In this document: positions 42,666-51,785 of the stretch, piece after piece
Layout of the letters: each line of letters begins with the position of its first letter
How positions within the stretch are numbered: position 1 is the first letter of the stretch
Assembly: GCA_964393605.1 (NCBI GenBank)
Contig: CAYMUL010000017.1
Coordinates: forward strand, 3,158-67,157
Direction of reading: 5' to 3'
DNA length: 64,000 nucleotides
Source: CAYMUL01 sp964393605
GTDB lineage: Bacteria > Bacteroidota > Ignavibacteria > Ignavibacteriales > Ignavibacteriaceae
Notes under the pieces: model-generated
Told to the model about the DNA's origin: nothing
Databases searched by the model: none
Seen by the model: the letters and a program-made list of their open reading frames with translations, nothing else
Translations under genes and position numbers: made by a program

Positions 42666-43081
42666 TAAGTCAACTCTGCACTAACTTCGGCGTAATCGTC
42701 GGGCGTTTCAAAAATGCGCACGCGAATTTTATTCGAATATTTTTTTAGTTCACTCACCTTCAGTTTTTCGAGCAGATAGATTGAAATATTTTCTGCAGTT
42801 GAATGAAAATCTACAACAACTTTTTTTGAATTCAACTTCGTTAAAAAATTAAGAACTTCTTCATCGTTCTTGTTCACCATAAAAGCGTGGTCTAATTCGT
42901 CTATAATTGGATTAACAATTTTCTTCAAGTCGTAGTAATCGATTAACATTCCGTTCGCATCAAGTTCACCATCAATTTCGAGCAGCATTTTGTAAGAATG
43001 CCCGTGAAGGTTGACGCATTTTCCGTTGTGAAAAGGAAGCCGGTGCCCCATTTCCCATCTAAATTCTTTTGCTATTTTCAT
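42665..43081 (-). CDS. queD: 6-carboxytetrahydropterin synthase QueD
   Basis: 138 residues of the 6-pyruvoyltetrahydropterin synthase family. The zinc ligands are in GHRLPFHNGKCVNLHGHSY, the Cys is the catalytic thiol, DELDHAFMVN and the late FETPDDYAEVSAE follow. It makes 6-carboxytetrahydropterin, the second step to the queuosine precursor preQ0, and passes product to QueE encoded just upstream with a 1-base overlap. Confidence 0.93.
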   Translation of the reverse strand: MKIAKEFRWEMGHRLPFHNGKCVNLHGHSYKMLLEIDGELDANGMLIDYYDLKKIVNPIIDELDHAFMVNKNDEEVLNFLTKLNSKKVVVDFHSTAENISIYLLEKLKVSELKKYSNKIRVRIFETPDDYAEVSAELT

Positions 43082-43719
43082 TAAACTCCTCTTGTTTCAG
43101 GATGCCATATAAATTTATGTAATTGCAATTGAAATCGAACCGGAAGTCTGTCTTCTAAAATCCAATTAACGAGTTGTTCGTATTCAATCTTTTCGAAAAC
43201 GGGGGAAAAAAGAACCGAACATTTTTTTTCAAGCCGGTATCGTTCTAAAATTTCTTTTGACCAAACGTAATCTTCCCTGTTCCCGATAGCGAATTTAACT
43301 TCGTCTTCTTTTTTTAAGAGAGAAATATTTTCGTAAAGATTTTTTTTCATCATGCCGCTTGAAGGACATTTTAAATCCATAATCACCTTCACACGCTTGT
43401 CAATATTGGCGATCGGAAGACTTCCTCCGGTTTCAACCATAACGGAAAAACCGATTTCGCAAAGTTGTCTCATCAATTCAAATGATTCATCTTGCATCAA
43501 CGGCTCGCCACCGGTGAGTTCAACCAAAGTACATTCATATTTTTTGACTTCATCGATGATTTGCGAAAGTGATTTTTCTTCTCCCTCGTAAAATGCGTAT
43601 TCGGTATCGCAATAAGTGCAGCGCAAGTTGCAATAAGTAAGACGGACAAACACGCACGGCAATCCGGCGGCGGTTCCTTCGCCCTGTATCGAATAAAATA
43701 TTTCGTTGACTTTAAGCAT
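43081..43719 (-). CDS. queE: 7-carboxy-7-deazaguanine synthase QueE
   Basis: 212 residues, radical-SAM enzyme. FYSIQGEGTAAGLPCVFVRL is the QueE N-terminal substrate region, and CNLRCTYCDTEYAF holds the CxxxCxxC cluster ligands. VELTGGEPLMQ is the SAM-binding GGE motif. It converts 6-carboxytetrahydropterin to 7-carboxy-7-deazaguanine. First gene of queE-queD-truA; queC and queF are not in the window. No riboswitch was recognised upstream. Confidence 0.93.
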   Translation of the reverse strand: MLKVNEIFYSIQGEGTAAGLPCVFVRLTYCNLRCTYCDTEYAFYEGEEKSLSQIIDEVKKYECTLVELTGGEPLMQDESFELMRQLCEIGFSVMVETGGSLPIANIDKRVKVIMDLKCPSSGMMKKNLYENISLLKKEDEVKFAIGNREDYVWSKEILERYRLEKKCSVLFSPVFEKIEYEQLVNWILEDRLPVRFQLQLHKFIWHPETRGV

Positions 43720-43876
43720 ATCGTTTCAAATTTGCGGCGCTAATTTAATCATTTAATTCTGATTTAGCTGGAAATGTTTAAATGTTAAAACCGGATAATT
43801 CAGTGCTGAAATAAAAATATGGATAGTGCAATAAACTAATAACAAACTGACCGGCGAGTCATTATTGCATTGGAAT

Positions 43877-43884
43877 TATATTTG
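43877..43884 (+). promoter_or_regulatory. Candidate -7 promoter element of the haem operon
   Basis: TATATTTG is an exact TAnnTTTG match 38 bases before the first gene (ATG 43922) of the hemX-A-C-D-E cluster. It is the best candidate for the operon promoter. Confidence 0.5.
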
Positions 43885-43921
43885 TTCTTCGTTACGTTTG
43901 TGCAAACAATACAAAAAATTT

Positions 43922-44746
43922 ATGAACACATTCATCGATTTAGCAAATCTTTTCCTTCCGATGCTCTATTCAATTTCGTTCGGAATTTATTTTTACGATT
44001 TCATCAAGCCGACGCGAAGAATTTATAACGCAAAGCGAGCCGCACTTTTTCTCACGACGCTCTTCCATCTTTTTTATCTTTTGTTGAGAACCTTTGCATT
44101 CAATCATCCGCCGATTACAAATGTTTTCGAAATTTTCACCGTGCTTGCATTTGCCGTTTCATTTTCATATTTCATTTTGGAATTAGTTACCGACATTCGC
44201 GGAACCGGTTTGTTCATCCTCGTTTTCTCTTTCATATTTCAAATTATTTCTTCAATATTTATTGAAGATTTGATCGAAGTAAAAGAAGTTCTTCGCAGCA
44301 ATTTACTTGGCATTCACGTGCTTCACGCTCTACTCGGTTATGCGGGAATTACAATTTCCGCTGTGTACGGTTTTCTCTATTTAGTTCTTTACAAAGATTT
44401 GAAGAACAACATTTACGGTTTGATATTTCAGCGATTGCCGAATTTGGAAATTCTCGAGAAGATGAGTTTTTATTCCGCAGTCATCGGCTTTATCACGCTT
44501 TCGATCGCAATATTAATCGGGTTCGTTTGGTTGCCGGTCGCATTTCCAAATTTTTCATATTTCGATCCGAAACTTGTTGCATCAATAATAGTTTGGTTGA
44601 TGTACGGCGCCGGAATTTTATTTAAGTTCACAGGTAAGTGGCGCGGGAAAAAAGTTGTTACTCTCTCGGTTGTCGGATTTTTGCTTGCAATATCATCGAC
44701 GATAATTACAAATTTCATAGCAAAAAGTTTTCACTCGTTTTATTGA
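43922..44746 (+). CDS. HemX/CcsA-like cytochrome c assembly-type membrane protein
   Basis: 274 residues from ATG 43922; an upstream in-frame TTG (43865) has no ribosome site. Eight hydrophobic helices are predicted. The segment LLGIHVLHALLGYAGITISAVYGFLYLVLYK resembles the haem-handling region of CcsA/ResC-family proteins, and the last helices end in IGFVWLPVAFP. In many bacteria such a 'HemX' precedes hemA and affects glutamyl-tRNA reductase levels. Located 4 bases before hemA, fitting that assignment. Confidence 0.82.
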   Translation: MNTFIDLANLFLPMLYSISFGIYFYDFIKPTRRIYNAKRAALFLTTLFHLFYLLLRTFAFNHPPITNVFEIFTVLAFAVSFSYFILELVTDIRGTGLFILVFSFIFQIISSIFIEDLIEVKEVLRSNLLGIHVLHALLGYAGITISAVYGFLYLVLYKDLKNNIYGLIFQRLPNLEILEKMSFYSAVIGFITLSIAILIGFVWLPVAFPNFSYFDPKLVASIIVWLMYGAGILFKFTGKWRGKKVVTLSVVGFLLAISSTIITNFIAKSFHSFY

Positions 44747-44750
44747 TGCC

Positions 44751-46037
44751 ATGAATCTTGTTGCAATATCAGTCAATCATCGAACCGCGCCGGTTGGGCT
44801 TCGCGAAGCCGTGCATCTTAATCCGGAAGAGATAAAAAAATATCTCGACGACTTAAAACATCTCTACTTTAAAGAAGGATTTATTCTTTCTACTTGCAAT
44901 CGAACAGAAATCTTTGGACTCTCCAATGATTATTTTCCTTCCTATACAGAACTTGAAAAATTTCTTTTAGACAGAAAAAAAATTGCGGGGCTTACCGATG
45001 AAAATTTTCAAAAATATTTTTCTTGCAGTGCAGTCAATCATCTTTTCAATATTGTTGCGGGAATTGATTCGCAAATAACAGGGGACAATCAAATATTCGG
45101 ACAGACGAAAGAGAGTTTTCAAATAGCGGAAGAAAAAGGGGTCGCCGGTTTTTTACTGAAACGACTTTTCGATGCGGCAATTCACGTCGGCAAAAGAGTT
45201 AAAAGTGAAACCGAAATATCAGACGGCGCGAGCAACGTAAGTTATGCTGCAATTCAAATCGTCGGAAAGATTTTTGCTTCGCTTCAAAAAAAATCTGCGT
45301 TGATAATCGGCGCAGGGGAAACAGCAGAATTAGCCGCTAAACATCTGCATGATAAAGGGATCGGTAAAATTGCAATTACAAACAGAACAATTGAAAAAGC
45401 CGAAATGCTTGCTGCAAAACTTCACGGAAGAATTATTCATTTTGATCAGTTTAAAGAATTTTTACATGAGTTCGATATAATAATTAGTGCAACATCATCC
45501 GAACAACCGATAGTTGCGTACGAAGAAATTGCTTCGGTGATGAAGAAAAGAAATTATGAAACGACGGCAATTATGGATCTTGCAGTTCCGCGCGATGTTG
45601 ATCCGAAAGTGAAATCGATTGAAAATATTTTTTATCACGATGTCGATTCTCTCAGCAAAATTGTTGAACAAAGCTTGAGCAAAAGAAAAGGAGAGATTCC
45701 GAAAGTTCAGACAATCATTCAAGAAGAACTTATAAATTTTTACAATTGGTACAATTCGCTCGAAGTTGCGCCGACAATAAAATCTTTACGCGATCATTTT
45801 GAAGAGATTCGAAGTGACGAAGTTGGAAAAATGATCAACAAATTTTCTGATGCTGATAAAGAAAAGATTGATATGATTACTAAAAAAATAATCAACAAAA
45901 TTTTACACCAGCCGACTGTTGAATTGAGAAAAGCAAGTAGCGGAACAACCGCATCAATTGAGGCGACAAGCAAGATTGCATTGATTCGAGAGATATTCGG
46001 AATCGACAACAAAAACAATGACGGAAAAGATGAATGA
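44751..46037 (+). CDS. hemA: Glutamyl-tRNA reductase HemA
   Basis: 428 residues. The nucleophilic Cys is in LSTCNRTEIFGL (residues ~48-59), GQTKESF and the NADPH-binding GAGETAELAAKHL follow, then a C-terminal dimerisation helix region (TVELRKAS). It reduces glutamyl-tRNA to glutamate-1-semialdehyde, committing glutamate to tetrapyrroles (C5 pathway). Overlaps hemC by 4 bases. Confidence 0.96.
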   Translation: MNLVAISVNHRTAPVGLREAVHLNPEEIKKYLDDLKHLYFKEGFILSTCNRTEIFGLSNDYFPSYTELEKFLLDRKKIAGLTDENFQKYFSCSAVNHLFNIVAGIDSQITGDNQIFGQTKESFQIAEEKGVAGFLLKRLFDAAIHVGKRVKSETEISDGASNVSYAAIQIVGKIFASLQKKSALIIGAGETAELAAKHLHDKGIGKIAITNRTIEKAEMLAAKLHGRIIHFDQFKEFLHEFDIIISATSSEQPIVAYEEIASVMKKRNYETTAIMDLAVPRDVDPKVKSIENIFYHDVDSLSKIVEQSLSKRKGEIPKVQTIIQEELINFYNWYNSLEVAPTIKSLRDHFEEIRSDEVGKMINKFSDADKEKIDMITKKIINKILHQPTVELRKASSGTTASIEATSKIALIREIFGIDNKNNDGKDE

Positions 46038-46969
46038 ATAAAATTATAATCGGTTCGCGCGGAAGCGAGCTCGCTTTATGGCAGGCAAATTTTGTAAAAA
46101 GAGAAATTCAAAAAAGAAATAAGAATATCTCCATTGAAATAAAAATCATTCATACAAAAGGAGATAAAATTCTCGATGTAGCTTTATCCAAAATTGGAGA
46201 TAAAGGATTGTTCACAAAAGAACTTGAACGTGCATTGCTGGATAACGAAATTGATCTTGCGGTTCATAGTTTAAAAGATTTACAAACAAAAATTCCCGAC
46301 GGATTAAAACTTTCCGCAGTTACAAAACGTCATGCAGTTGAAGATGTTTTAATCGCGCGAAAAAAAGGAATGACAATTTTATCTCTGCGAGAAAATGCAA
46401 TTGTTGCAACGGGTTCTTTGAGAAGGAGAACTCAGCTCTTGCATTTGCGTCCCGATATTAAAGTGGTTGAACTTCGCGGCAATGTTCCCGGACGAATTAA
46501 AAAATTTTTAGAATCCGAATGGGATGCAATTATACTTGCCCGCGCCGGAGTTGAAAGATTGAACTTGAAAAAATATATTTCGACAATCATTCCCGTTGAA
46601 CAAATTCTTCCTGCAGTCGGACAGGGTGCGCTCGGAATTGAAATTAACGAAAACAATTTTGAGTTGCATGAAATTTTACAATCAATTCACCACGAAGAAA
46701 CGTATCGCGCAGTTTATGCCGAGCGAGAATTTTTACACACGCTCGAAGGGGGTTGTCAGGTTCCGATTGGCGCGTTCGGAAGAGCAAAACAAAACGGTTT
46801 CTATTTTGATGCAATTGTCGGAAGCATTAACGGTGAAATAACTTTTAGAAGGCATGTTCGCGTTAAAAATAATGATTATAAAACAATCGGTGGTAAAGTT
46901 GCTAAAGAGATGCTCAAAGCCGGCGCCGATAAAATATTAAATGAAATATATAACGTGAGGATAAAATGA
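46034..46969 (+). CDS. hemC: Hydroxymethylbilane synthase HemC
   Basis: 311 residues. It begins IIGSRGSELALWQANFVK; KDLQTKIPDGL, the RRRTQLLHLRPD basic active-site stretch, and the dipyrromethane-cofactor Cys in LEGGCQVPIGAFG are present. It polymerises four porphobilinogens to hydroxymethylbilane. Start ATGA overlaps the hemA stop; the end overlaps the lipoprotein start by 4 bases. Confidence 0.96.
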   Translation: MNKIIIGSRGSELALWQANFVKREIQKRNKNISIEIKIIHTKGDKILDVALSKIGDKGLFTKELERALLDNEIDLAVHSLKDLQTKIPDGLKLSAVTKRHAVEDVLIARKKGMTILSLRENAIVATGSLRRRTQLLHLRPDIKVVELRGNVPGRIKKFLESEWDAIILARAGVERLNLKKYISTIIPVEQILPAVGQGALGIEINENNFELHEILQSIHHEETYRAVYAEREFLHTLEGGCQVPIGAFGRAKQNGFYFDAIVGSINGEITFRRHVRVKNNDYKTIGGKVAKEMLKAGADKILNEIYNVRIK

Positions 46970-47553
46970 AATCTATTCAATTAATATTAGCCGTTGGTTT
47001 TCTCCTTTATTTATGCGGGTGCAGTTGCGATTGTGATAAGGAAGAATTAGTACACAGAAAATATGTAATTGCCGGAAACGAATTTATTATTTCCAAAATC
47101 GGTAAAGAAAAATTTGAAAAATATCTAAGTTTTGAGCCGGAGAAATCTTCGCGCATCGAAAATTATTTCGAGATGCACTACCGGTTTATTCATCCCGAAA
47201 AAGAATTTATTAATGAAGAAATTATTTTTTATTTAGATACACTCGGCAACGTCAACTTTGAAAGGGATGTTATCGGTGTGCCCGATTGCATCAACAATTC
47301 TCAACTTTGTGAATTCGAAATTGACGAAGATGGAGCGAAATCAATCGCACGCCAAAACAATTTTGAAGAAGGAATAAAACCCTGGCTCGTTTCATTTAGA
47401 TGGAATGAAAAATTAAAAAAATACGTCTGGCACATTCTATCAACATTGAAAGAGGGGCAAGGTTCGCAAGGAATGATTGGCAACGGAAAAGAAATGATAA
47501 TTGATCCATTGAACGGCGAAGTCCTTCAACTCAATGAGTGGAACATTCGATGA
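46966..47553 (+). CDS. Lipoprotein of unknown function inside the haem operon
   Basis: 195 residues. The signal peptide ends at LCGC (lipidated Cys 19 likely), followed by SCDCDKEE. The C-terminal half, AKSIARQNNFEEGIKPWLVSF and EMIIDPLNGEVLQLNEWN, resembles PepSY-like or peptidase-propeptide-like alpha/beta domains. It overlaps hemC by 4 bases upstream and the TetR-HemD gene by 4 bases downstream, so it is translated with them. An extracytoplasmic protein in a cytoplasmic pathway is unexpected; a role in haem delivery or sensing would be speculation. Confidence 0.72.
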   Translation: MKSIQLILAVGFLLYLCGCSCDCDKEELVHRKYVIAGNEFIISKIGKEKFEKYLSFEPEKSSRIENYFEMHYRFIHPEKEFINEEIIFYLDTLGNVNFERDVIGVPDCINNSQLCEFEIDEDGAKSIARQNNFEEGIKPWLVSFRWNEKLKKYVWHILSTLKEGQGSQGMIGNGKEMIIDPLNGEVLQLNEWNIR

Positions 47554-48959
47554 AAAAATTGAGAACGCGAACTCAATTAAAAAAATCGGATAAGCGCGAA
47601 CAGATTCTCGAATCTGCTTCGAAACTCTTTGCGCAAAAAAATTATCACGAAGTAATGATGGAAGACGTCTCAAAAGAAATTTCCATTGCGAAAGGAACAC
47701 TTTATCTTTATTTCAAATCGAAAGAAGAATTATATTTTTCAATTGTGGAAAATCGGTTGCAACGATTAATTGCTTCACTGAACGAGACGGTTCATGCCTC
47801 TTCAAATGCTGTGGATGCTCTTCATAGTTTTGTGCAGCACGTTTTTATGTTTATGTGTAAGTATCAAACTTTTTTTCAGGTTTATTGGTACCAAAATATA
47901 AAACCGAAAAACTCTGTTTGCGATGCGATAACAAGACTTGAACGAAAATTAAAAAAGATTGCTTACGAAATAGTTGAAGACGGAAAGAAGGAGAATATCT
48001 TTAAAGAAATTGAAACTGAACTTGCCGCCGACATTGTTTTGAACTCGATATTTACAGGGGTTGAACGACTCATGCACAAACGAATCTCGAACGAAATGAA
48101 ATTAGCTCAGGTGAATAAACTTTACGATTTTATTCTCGGTGGGTTGTTTTCGGGATTTGTAAAGCAATTTTCTCAACCGCTTCATAATGTTTCGATTGCA
48201 TTGACGCGCAGTGTGGAAGAACATAAAGAGTCTGCAAAAATTCTTGAAGCATTCGGCGCGCGTGTTATTTCTTTCCCGACAATTGCATTTAAAGAATCAT
48301 CAAAAATTTCCGTACTTGAAAAATATATTTCAAGTAAAGAAAAAATAGATTATCTCATCATTACATCAGTTACCGCGGTCAAATATTTTAACGGAATGAT
48401 TCGTCGGAATGCCGCGGAAGATTTTTATGAACGTATTAAAATAATTTCAATCGGTAACAAAACAACTTCATACTGTGAGTCACTCGGATTGAATGTTGTT
48501 TTCACTCCGAAAAAATTTTCGGCAAAAGATTTTGTTAATGAACTTAAAATAAATTTACGTGAAAAAGTGTTTCTGCTTCCGCAATCTTCACTTGCAACGA
48601 GTGAGATCAGCAGCTATTTAACCAATAATAATGCGGTTGTTCACGCCTTCGAGTTATATGAAACAACTTTACCGGAACAAAAATTATCGGAGAAAAATCT
48701 TCTGCAACTCGAAAAAGCAAACCCACAATGGATAATTTTTACAAGTCCTTCAACTTTCAATAATTTCATTGCAATTCTTGGAAAGAAAAAGGGGGATGAA
48801 TATTTGAGCAAAATAAAAATTGCCGTAATCGGACCGACAACAAAAGCGGCGGTGGAATCGATGAATTACAATGTTGAGCTCACTCCAAAAGAATATACGA
48901 TGGAAGGAATCACAAAAGAACTAATCACTTTTTACAACAAAGAGAGACAAATAAATTAA
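47550..48959 (+). CDS. hemD: TetR-type regulator fused to uroporphyrinogen III synthase (HemD)
   Basis: 469 residues from the ATG overlapping the lipoprotein stop (ATGA); an in-frame GTG at 47538 adds four residues. Residues ~15-60 are a TetR helix-turn-helix (ILESASKLFAQ, then ISIAKGTLYLYFKSKEELYF), and residues to ~205 are the all-helical TetR ligand/dimerisation domain. Residues ~210-465 are a complete HemD: ITSVTAVKYF, IGNKTTSYCESLG, FTSPSTFNNF and AVIGPTTKAAVESMN. HemD cyclises hydroxymethylbilane to uroporphyrinogen III, the step between hemC and hemE around it. There is no frameshift or stop between domains. This enzyme could itself bind DNA, possibly the operon's own promoter (inference). 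Confidence 0.9.
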   Translation: MKKLRTRTQLKKSDKREQILESASKLFAQKNYHEVMMEDVSKEISIAKGTLYLYFKSKEELYFSIVENRLQRLIASLNETVHASSNAVDALHSFVQHVFMFMCKYQTFFQVYWYQNIKPKNSVCDAITRLERKLKKIAYEIVEDGKKENIFKEIETELAADIVLNSIFTGVERLMHKRISNEMKLAQVNKLYDFILGGLFSGFVKQFSQPLHNVSIALTRSVEEHKESAKILEAFGARVISFPTIAFKESSKISVLEKYISSKEKIDYLIITSVTAVKYFNGMIRRNAAEDFYERIKIISIGNKTTSYCESLGLNVVFTPKKFSAKDFVNELKINLREKVFLLPQSSLATSEISSYLTNNNAVVHAFELYETTLPEQKLSEKNLLQLEKANPQWIIFTSPSTFNNFIAILGKKKGDEYLSKIKIAVIGPTTKAAVESMNYNVELTPKEYTMEGITKELITFYNKERQIN

Positions 48960-50011
48960 TGATGAAATTTGAAAACGATCTTTTTTTAAGAACAATACGA
49001 AAAGAAAAAGTTGAACGTACACCTGTTTGGATGATGCGTCAGGCGGGAAGATATTTACCCGAATATCGTGCTGTTCGTGCAAAAGCAGATTTTTTAACGA
49101 TGTGTAAAACTCCCGAACTCGCGGCAGAAGTAACGATTCAACCCATTGATATTATTGGCGTTGATGCCGCAATCATTTTCTCAGACATACTTGTAATTCC
49201 CGAAGCGATGGGAATGGAATTAATTATGCACGAAGGAAAAGGTCCTCTCTTTACACATCCGATTCGGAATGAGAACGATGCGAAATCGTTGAAAAGAATT
49301 GATGCAGAAATGGATTTGAAATATGTTCTTGATGCAGTCGCGTTAACAAAAAAAGAATTGAAAGGACGGGTTCCACTAATCGGATTTTGTGGTGCGCCGT
49401 GGACTCTTCTTACTTATATGGTTGAAGGTAAAGGATCAAAAACTTTTTCAGAGGTAAAGAAATTAATTTATCACAATCCAAAACTTGCGCATGAAGTATT
49501 AAATCTTTTAGCCGATTCATGCGCGGAATATCTTTCGGCAAAGATTGATGCGGGTGCCGACGCAGTGCAAATATTTGATACATGGGGTGGAATTCTTTCC
49601 CAAAAAGATTTTGAAGAATTTTCTCTTCCTTACATCGCAAAAATTATTGCGCAGTTAAAAAGAAAAGATGAACCGGTAATTGTATTTGCGAAAGGTGTTC
49701 ATTACGCAATTGAAAAAATTGCAAACTGCGGTTGCGATGTTGTTGGGCTTGATTGGACTATGAATCTCGGCGCAGTACGAAAGCAAATCGGCGACAAAGT
49801 TGCACTGCAAGGAAATTTAGATCCCACGATTCTTTACTCAAGCGAAGCGAAAATTGAAGAAGAAGTAATTCGAATATTGAAAGAATTTGGAAATGGAAGC
49901 GGGCATGTGTTTAATCTTGGACACGGCATTCTTCCCGATGTTGAACCTGAAAAAGCAAAACACTTTGTTCGATGTGTTAAGGATTTGAGCAAACAATTTC
50001 AAGTAGGATGA
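48959..50011 (+). CDS. hemE: Uroporphyrinogen decarboxylase HemE
   Basis: 350 residues. RTPVWMMRQAGRYLPEYRAVR is the family signature; IFSDILVIPEAMGM holds the conserved Asp, GFCGAPWTLLTYM and GHGILPDVEPEK follow. It converts uroporphyrinogen III to coproporphyrinogen III. ATG at 48959 shares one base with the preceding stop; ATG 48962 is the alternative. Confidence 0.96.
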   Translation: MMKFENDLFLRTIRKEKVERTPVWMMRQAGRYLPEYRAVRAKADFLTMCKTPELAAEVTIQPIDIIGVDAAIIFSDILVIPEAMGMELIMHEGKGPLFTHPIRNENDAKSLKRIDAEMDLKYVLDAVALTKKELKGRVPLIGFCGAPWTLLTYMVEGKGSKTFSEVKKLIYHNPKLAHEVLNLLADSCAEYLSAKIDAGADAVQIFDTWGGILSQKDFEEFSLPYIAKIIAQLKRKDEPVIVFAKGVHYAIEKIANCGCDVVGLDWTMNLGAVRKQIGDKVALQGNLDPTILYSSEAKIEEEVIRILKEFGNGSGHVFNLGHGILPDVEPEKAKHFVRCVKDLSKQFQVG

Positions 50012-50336
50012 ATGGCTCGCGAGTTGAGAAAGATTATGGATTCAAAGATCAGATTCGTAGAGCATCAATTTCAAAAATGGATAATATTGCCGAAGGATTT
50101 GAAAGAGGGAGCGATAAAGATTTTATAAAATTACTCTTCTATTCAAAAGGATTTGCGGAGAAGTAAGCTGTATGCTCAATGTTGCAAACGAACTGAATTA
50201 TCTTCCAACGGAGAAATATGAAAAATTAAAAAACGATTGCTTCGACATATCAAAACAATTAGGAAGTTTTATCAAGTACCTTTCAAAAAAAAATTTGATT
50301 TTGAGTAAAACGAGTTTTGAACGAAGCGATTTTTAA
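50008..50336 (+). pseudogene. Decayed four-helix-bundle protein (23S rRNA intervening-sequence family)
   Basis: Reads KDYGFKDQIRRASISKMDNIAEGFERG, then DKDFIKLLFYSKG, then a TAA after EK. In another frame from ~50153 it resumes CGEVSCMLNVANELNYLP and ISKQLGSFIKYLSKKN. This is the TIGR02436/S23 family pattern (..FIxFLxIAKGSCGEVRSxLYVA..). One missing base near 50150 breaks it, and the N-terminal ~25 residues are absent. Its ATG overlaps the hemE stop. Such genes are usually intact and free-standing, so this is a degenerate copy inserted after hemE. Confidence 0.85.
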
Positions 50337-50373
50337 GTGAAACGATTCTTAAGTAAAACGATTTTTGAATGAA
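50310..50373 (+). repeat. 16-bp degenerate tandem repeat, four units
   Basis: Units ACGAGTTTTGAACGAA, GCGATTTTTAAGTGAA, ACGATTCTTAAGTAAA and ACGATTTTTGAATGAA follow each other without spacer, with a partial fifth. It covers the end of the decayed gene and the leader before hemN. Confidence 0.75.
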
Positions 50374-50407
50374 TTGATTTTAATAACCAAACACACAACC
50401 AATAACC

Positions 50408-51781
50408 ATGCATATAAATCTTGATTTAGTAAAAAAATATGATAAACCCGGACCGCGTTATACAAGCTATCCGACAGCGCCCCACTTCAACGAAAACTTT
50501 ACCGCCGAAGATTACATCGATGAAATTGTAAAAACAAATTACGGCGACAGTCTTCCCGATCTTTCGCTCTACTTTCATTTACCGTATTGCGATACGCTTT
50601 GTTTCTTCTGCGGTTGCAACATGATAATAACAAGAAACAGAGATCGCGTGAAGGAATACATTTCATATTTAAAAAAAGAAATCGATTTACTTCGAACATA
50701 TCTTTTGCCCGAAAGAAAAGTTGCACAACTACATTGGGGGGGAGGAACACCGACTCACTTATTCCCGGATGAAATTTTCGAACTCGCTTCTTACATCTCA
50801 CAATCTTTTTCATTTAAAGAAAATTCCGAAAACGGATGCGAAATTGATCCACGCGGATTGACGCACGAACATCTTAAAGCCTTGCGGGAAAACGGATTCA
50901 ACCGCATCAGCATGGGCGTTCAAGATTTTGACGCGAAAGTGCAACGAGCTACAAACAGAATTCAACCCGAAGAGATGACGAGACAAGTCGTGTCATGGAT
51001 TCGTGAATTAAAATTTGATAGCATCAATCTCGATTTGATTTACGGACTTCCATTCCAATCACTAAAAAGTTTTGAAGATACGGTTGAAAAAATTATTGAT
51101 ATTTCTCCGGATCGAATTGCATTATTTAATTATGCGCATGTTCCGTGGATGAAAAAACATATGGCGTTAATTCACAAAGAAGATTTACCGGTCGCAGAAG
51201 TGAAATTGGAAATTCTAAAAATGACAATAGAAAAATTGACGGGCGCCGGTTATGTTTTTATCGGGATGGATCATTTTGCAAAACCGAATGATGAGCTTTC
51301 TGTTGCAATGAAAAATAAAAATCTTTATAGAAATTTTCAGGGCTATAGCACTAACGCCGGCGCGGATCTTTATGCATTCGGCATAACTGCAATTAGCCAA
51401 TTACAAAATATTTACGCGCAAAACTTCAAGACAGAAAAAGAATATTTTGCTTCACTCGATAACGATAAACTCCCCGTAAATAAAGGCTACAAATTAAGTG
51501 ATGATGATTTATTGCGTCGTTATGTTATTATGAAAATTATGTGCGACTTCGAATTAATCTACGCAGATGTCGAACGGAAATTCAATATTGATTTCAAAAA
51601 ATATTTTGCAAATGGAATCGCAAATCTTGAACAATTTGCAAAGGATGATTTAATTCAAATGCGTGAAGATAGTTTTACAATTTCGGAGATGGGGAGGTTA
51701 TTGATAAGAAACATCGCAATAAACTTTGACGGATACATTGAGCGAAAAGAAGATACTGCTCGCTACTCGCGAACGGTTTGA
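50408..51781 (+). CDS. hemN: Oxygen-independent coproporphyrinogen III oxidase HemN
   Basis: 457 residues, true HemN length. YFHLPYCDTLCFFCGCN carries the radical-SAM CxxxCxxC plus the extra Cys typical of HemN; HWGGGTPTHL and RISMGVQDFD follow; the C-terminal trip-wire/helical domain is present. It makes protoporphyrinogen IX precursor without oxygen, consistent with anaerobic growth. It completes the hemA-hemE series, though hemB, hemG/hemY and hemH lie elsewhere. Confidence 0.95.
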   Translation: MHINLDLVKKYDKPGPRYTSYPTAPHFNENFTAEDYIDEIVKTNYGDSLPDLSLYFHLPYCDTLCFFCGCNMIITRNRDRVKEYISYLKKEIDLLRTYLLPERKVAQLHWGGGTPTHLFPDEIFELASYISQSFSFKENSENGCEIDPRGLTHEHLKALRENGFNRISMGVQDFDAKVQRATNRIQPEEMTRQVVSWIRELKFDSINLDLIYGLPFQSLKSFEDTVEKIIDISPDRIALFNYAHVPWMKKHMALIHKEDLPVAEVKLEILKMTIEKLTGAGYVFIGMDHFAKPNDELSVAMKNKNLYRNFQGYSTNAGADLYAFGITAISQLQNIYAQNFKTEKEYFASLDNDKLPVNKGYKLSDDDLLRRYVIMKIMCDFELIYADVERKFNIDFKKYFANGIANLEQFAKDDLIQMREDSFTISEMGRLLIRNIAINFDGYIERKEDTARYSRTV

Positions 51782-51785
51782 AAGT

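Noticed and set aside
43720..43870. preQ1 or other riboswitch upstream of queE
   Set aside because: No hairpin-pseudoknot pattern or conserved loop was seen on the minus strand upstream of queE.
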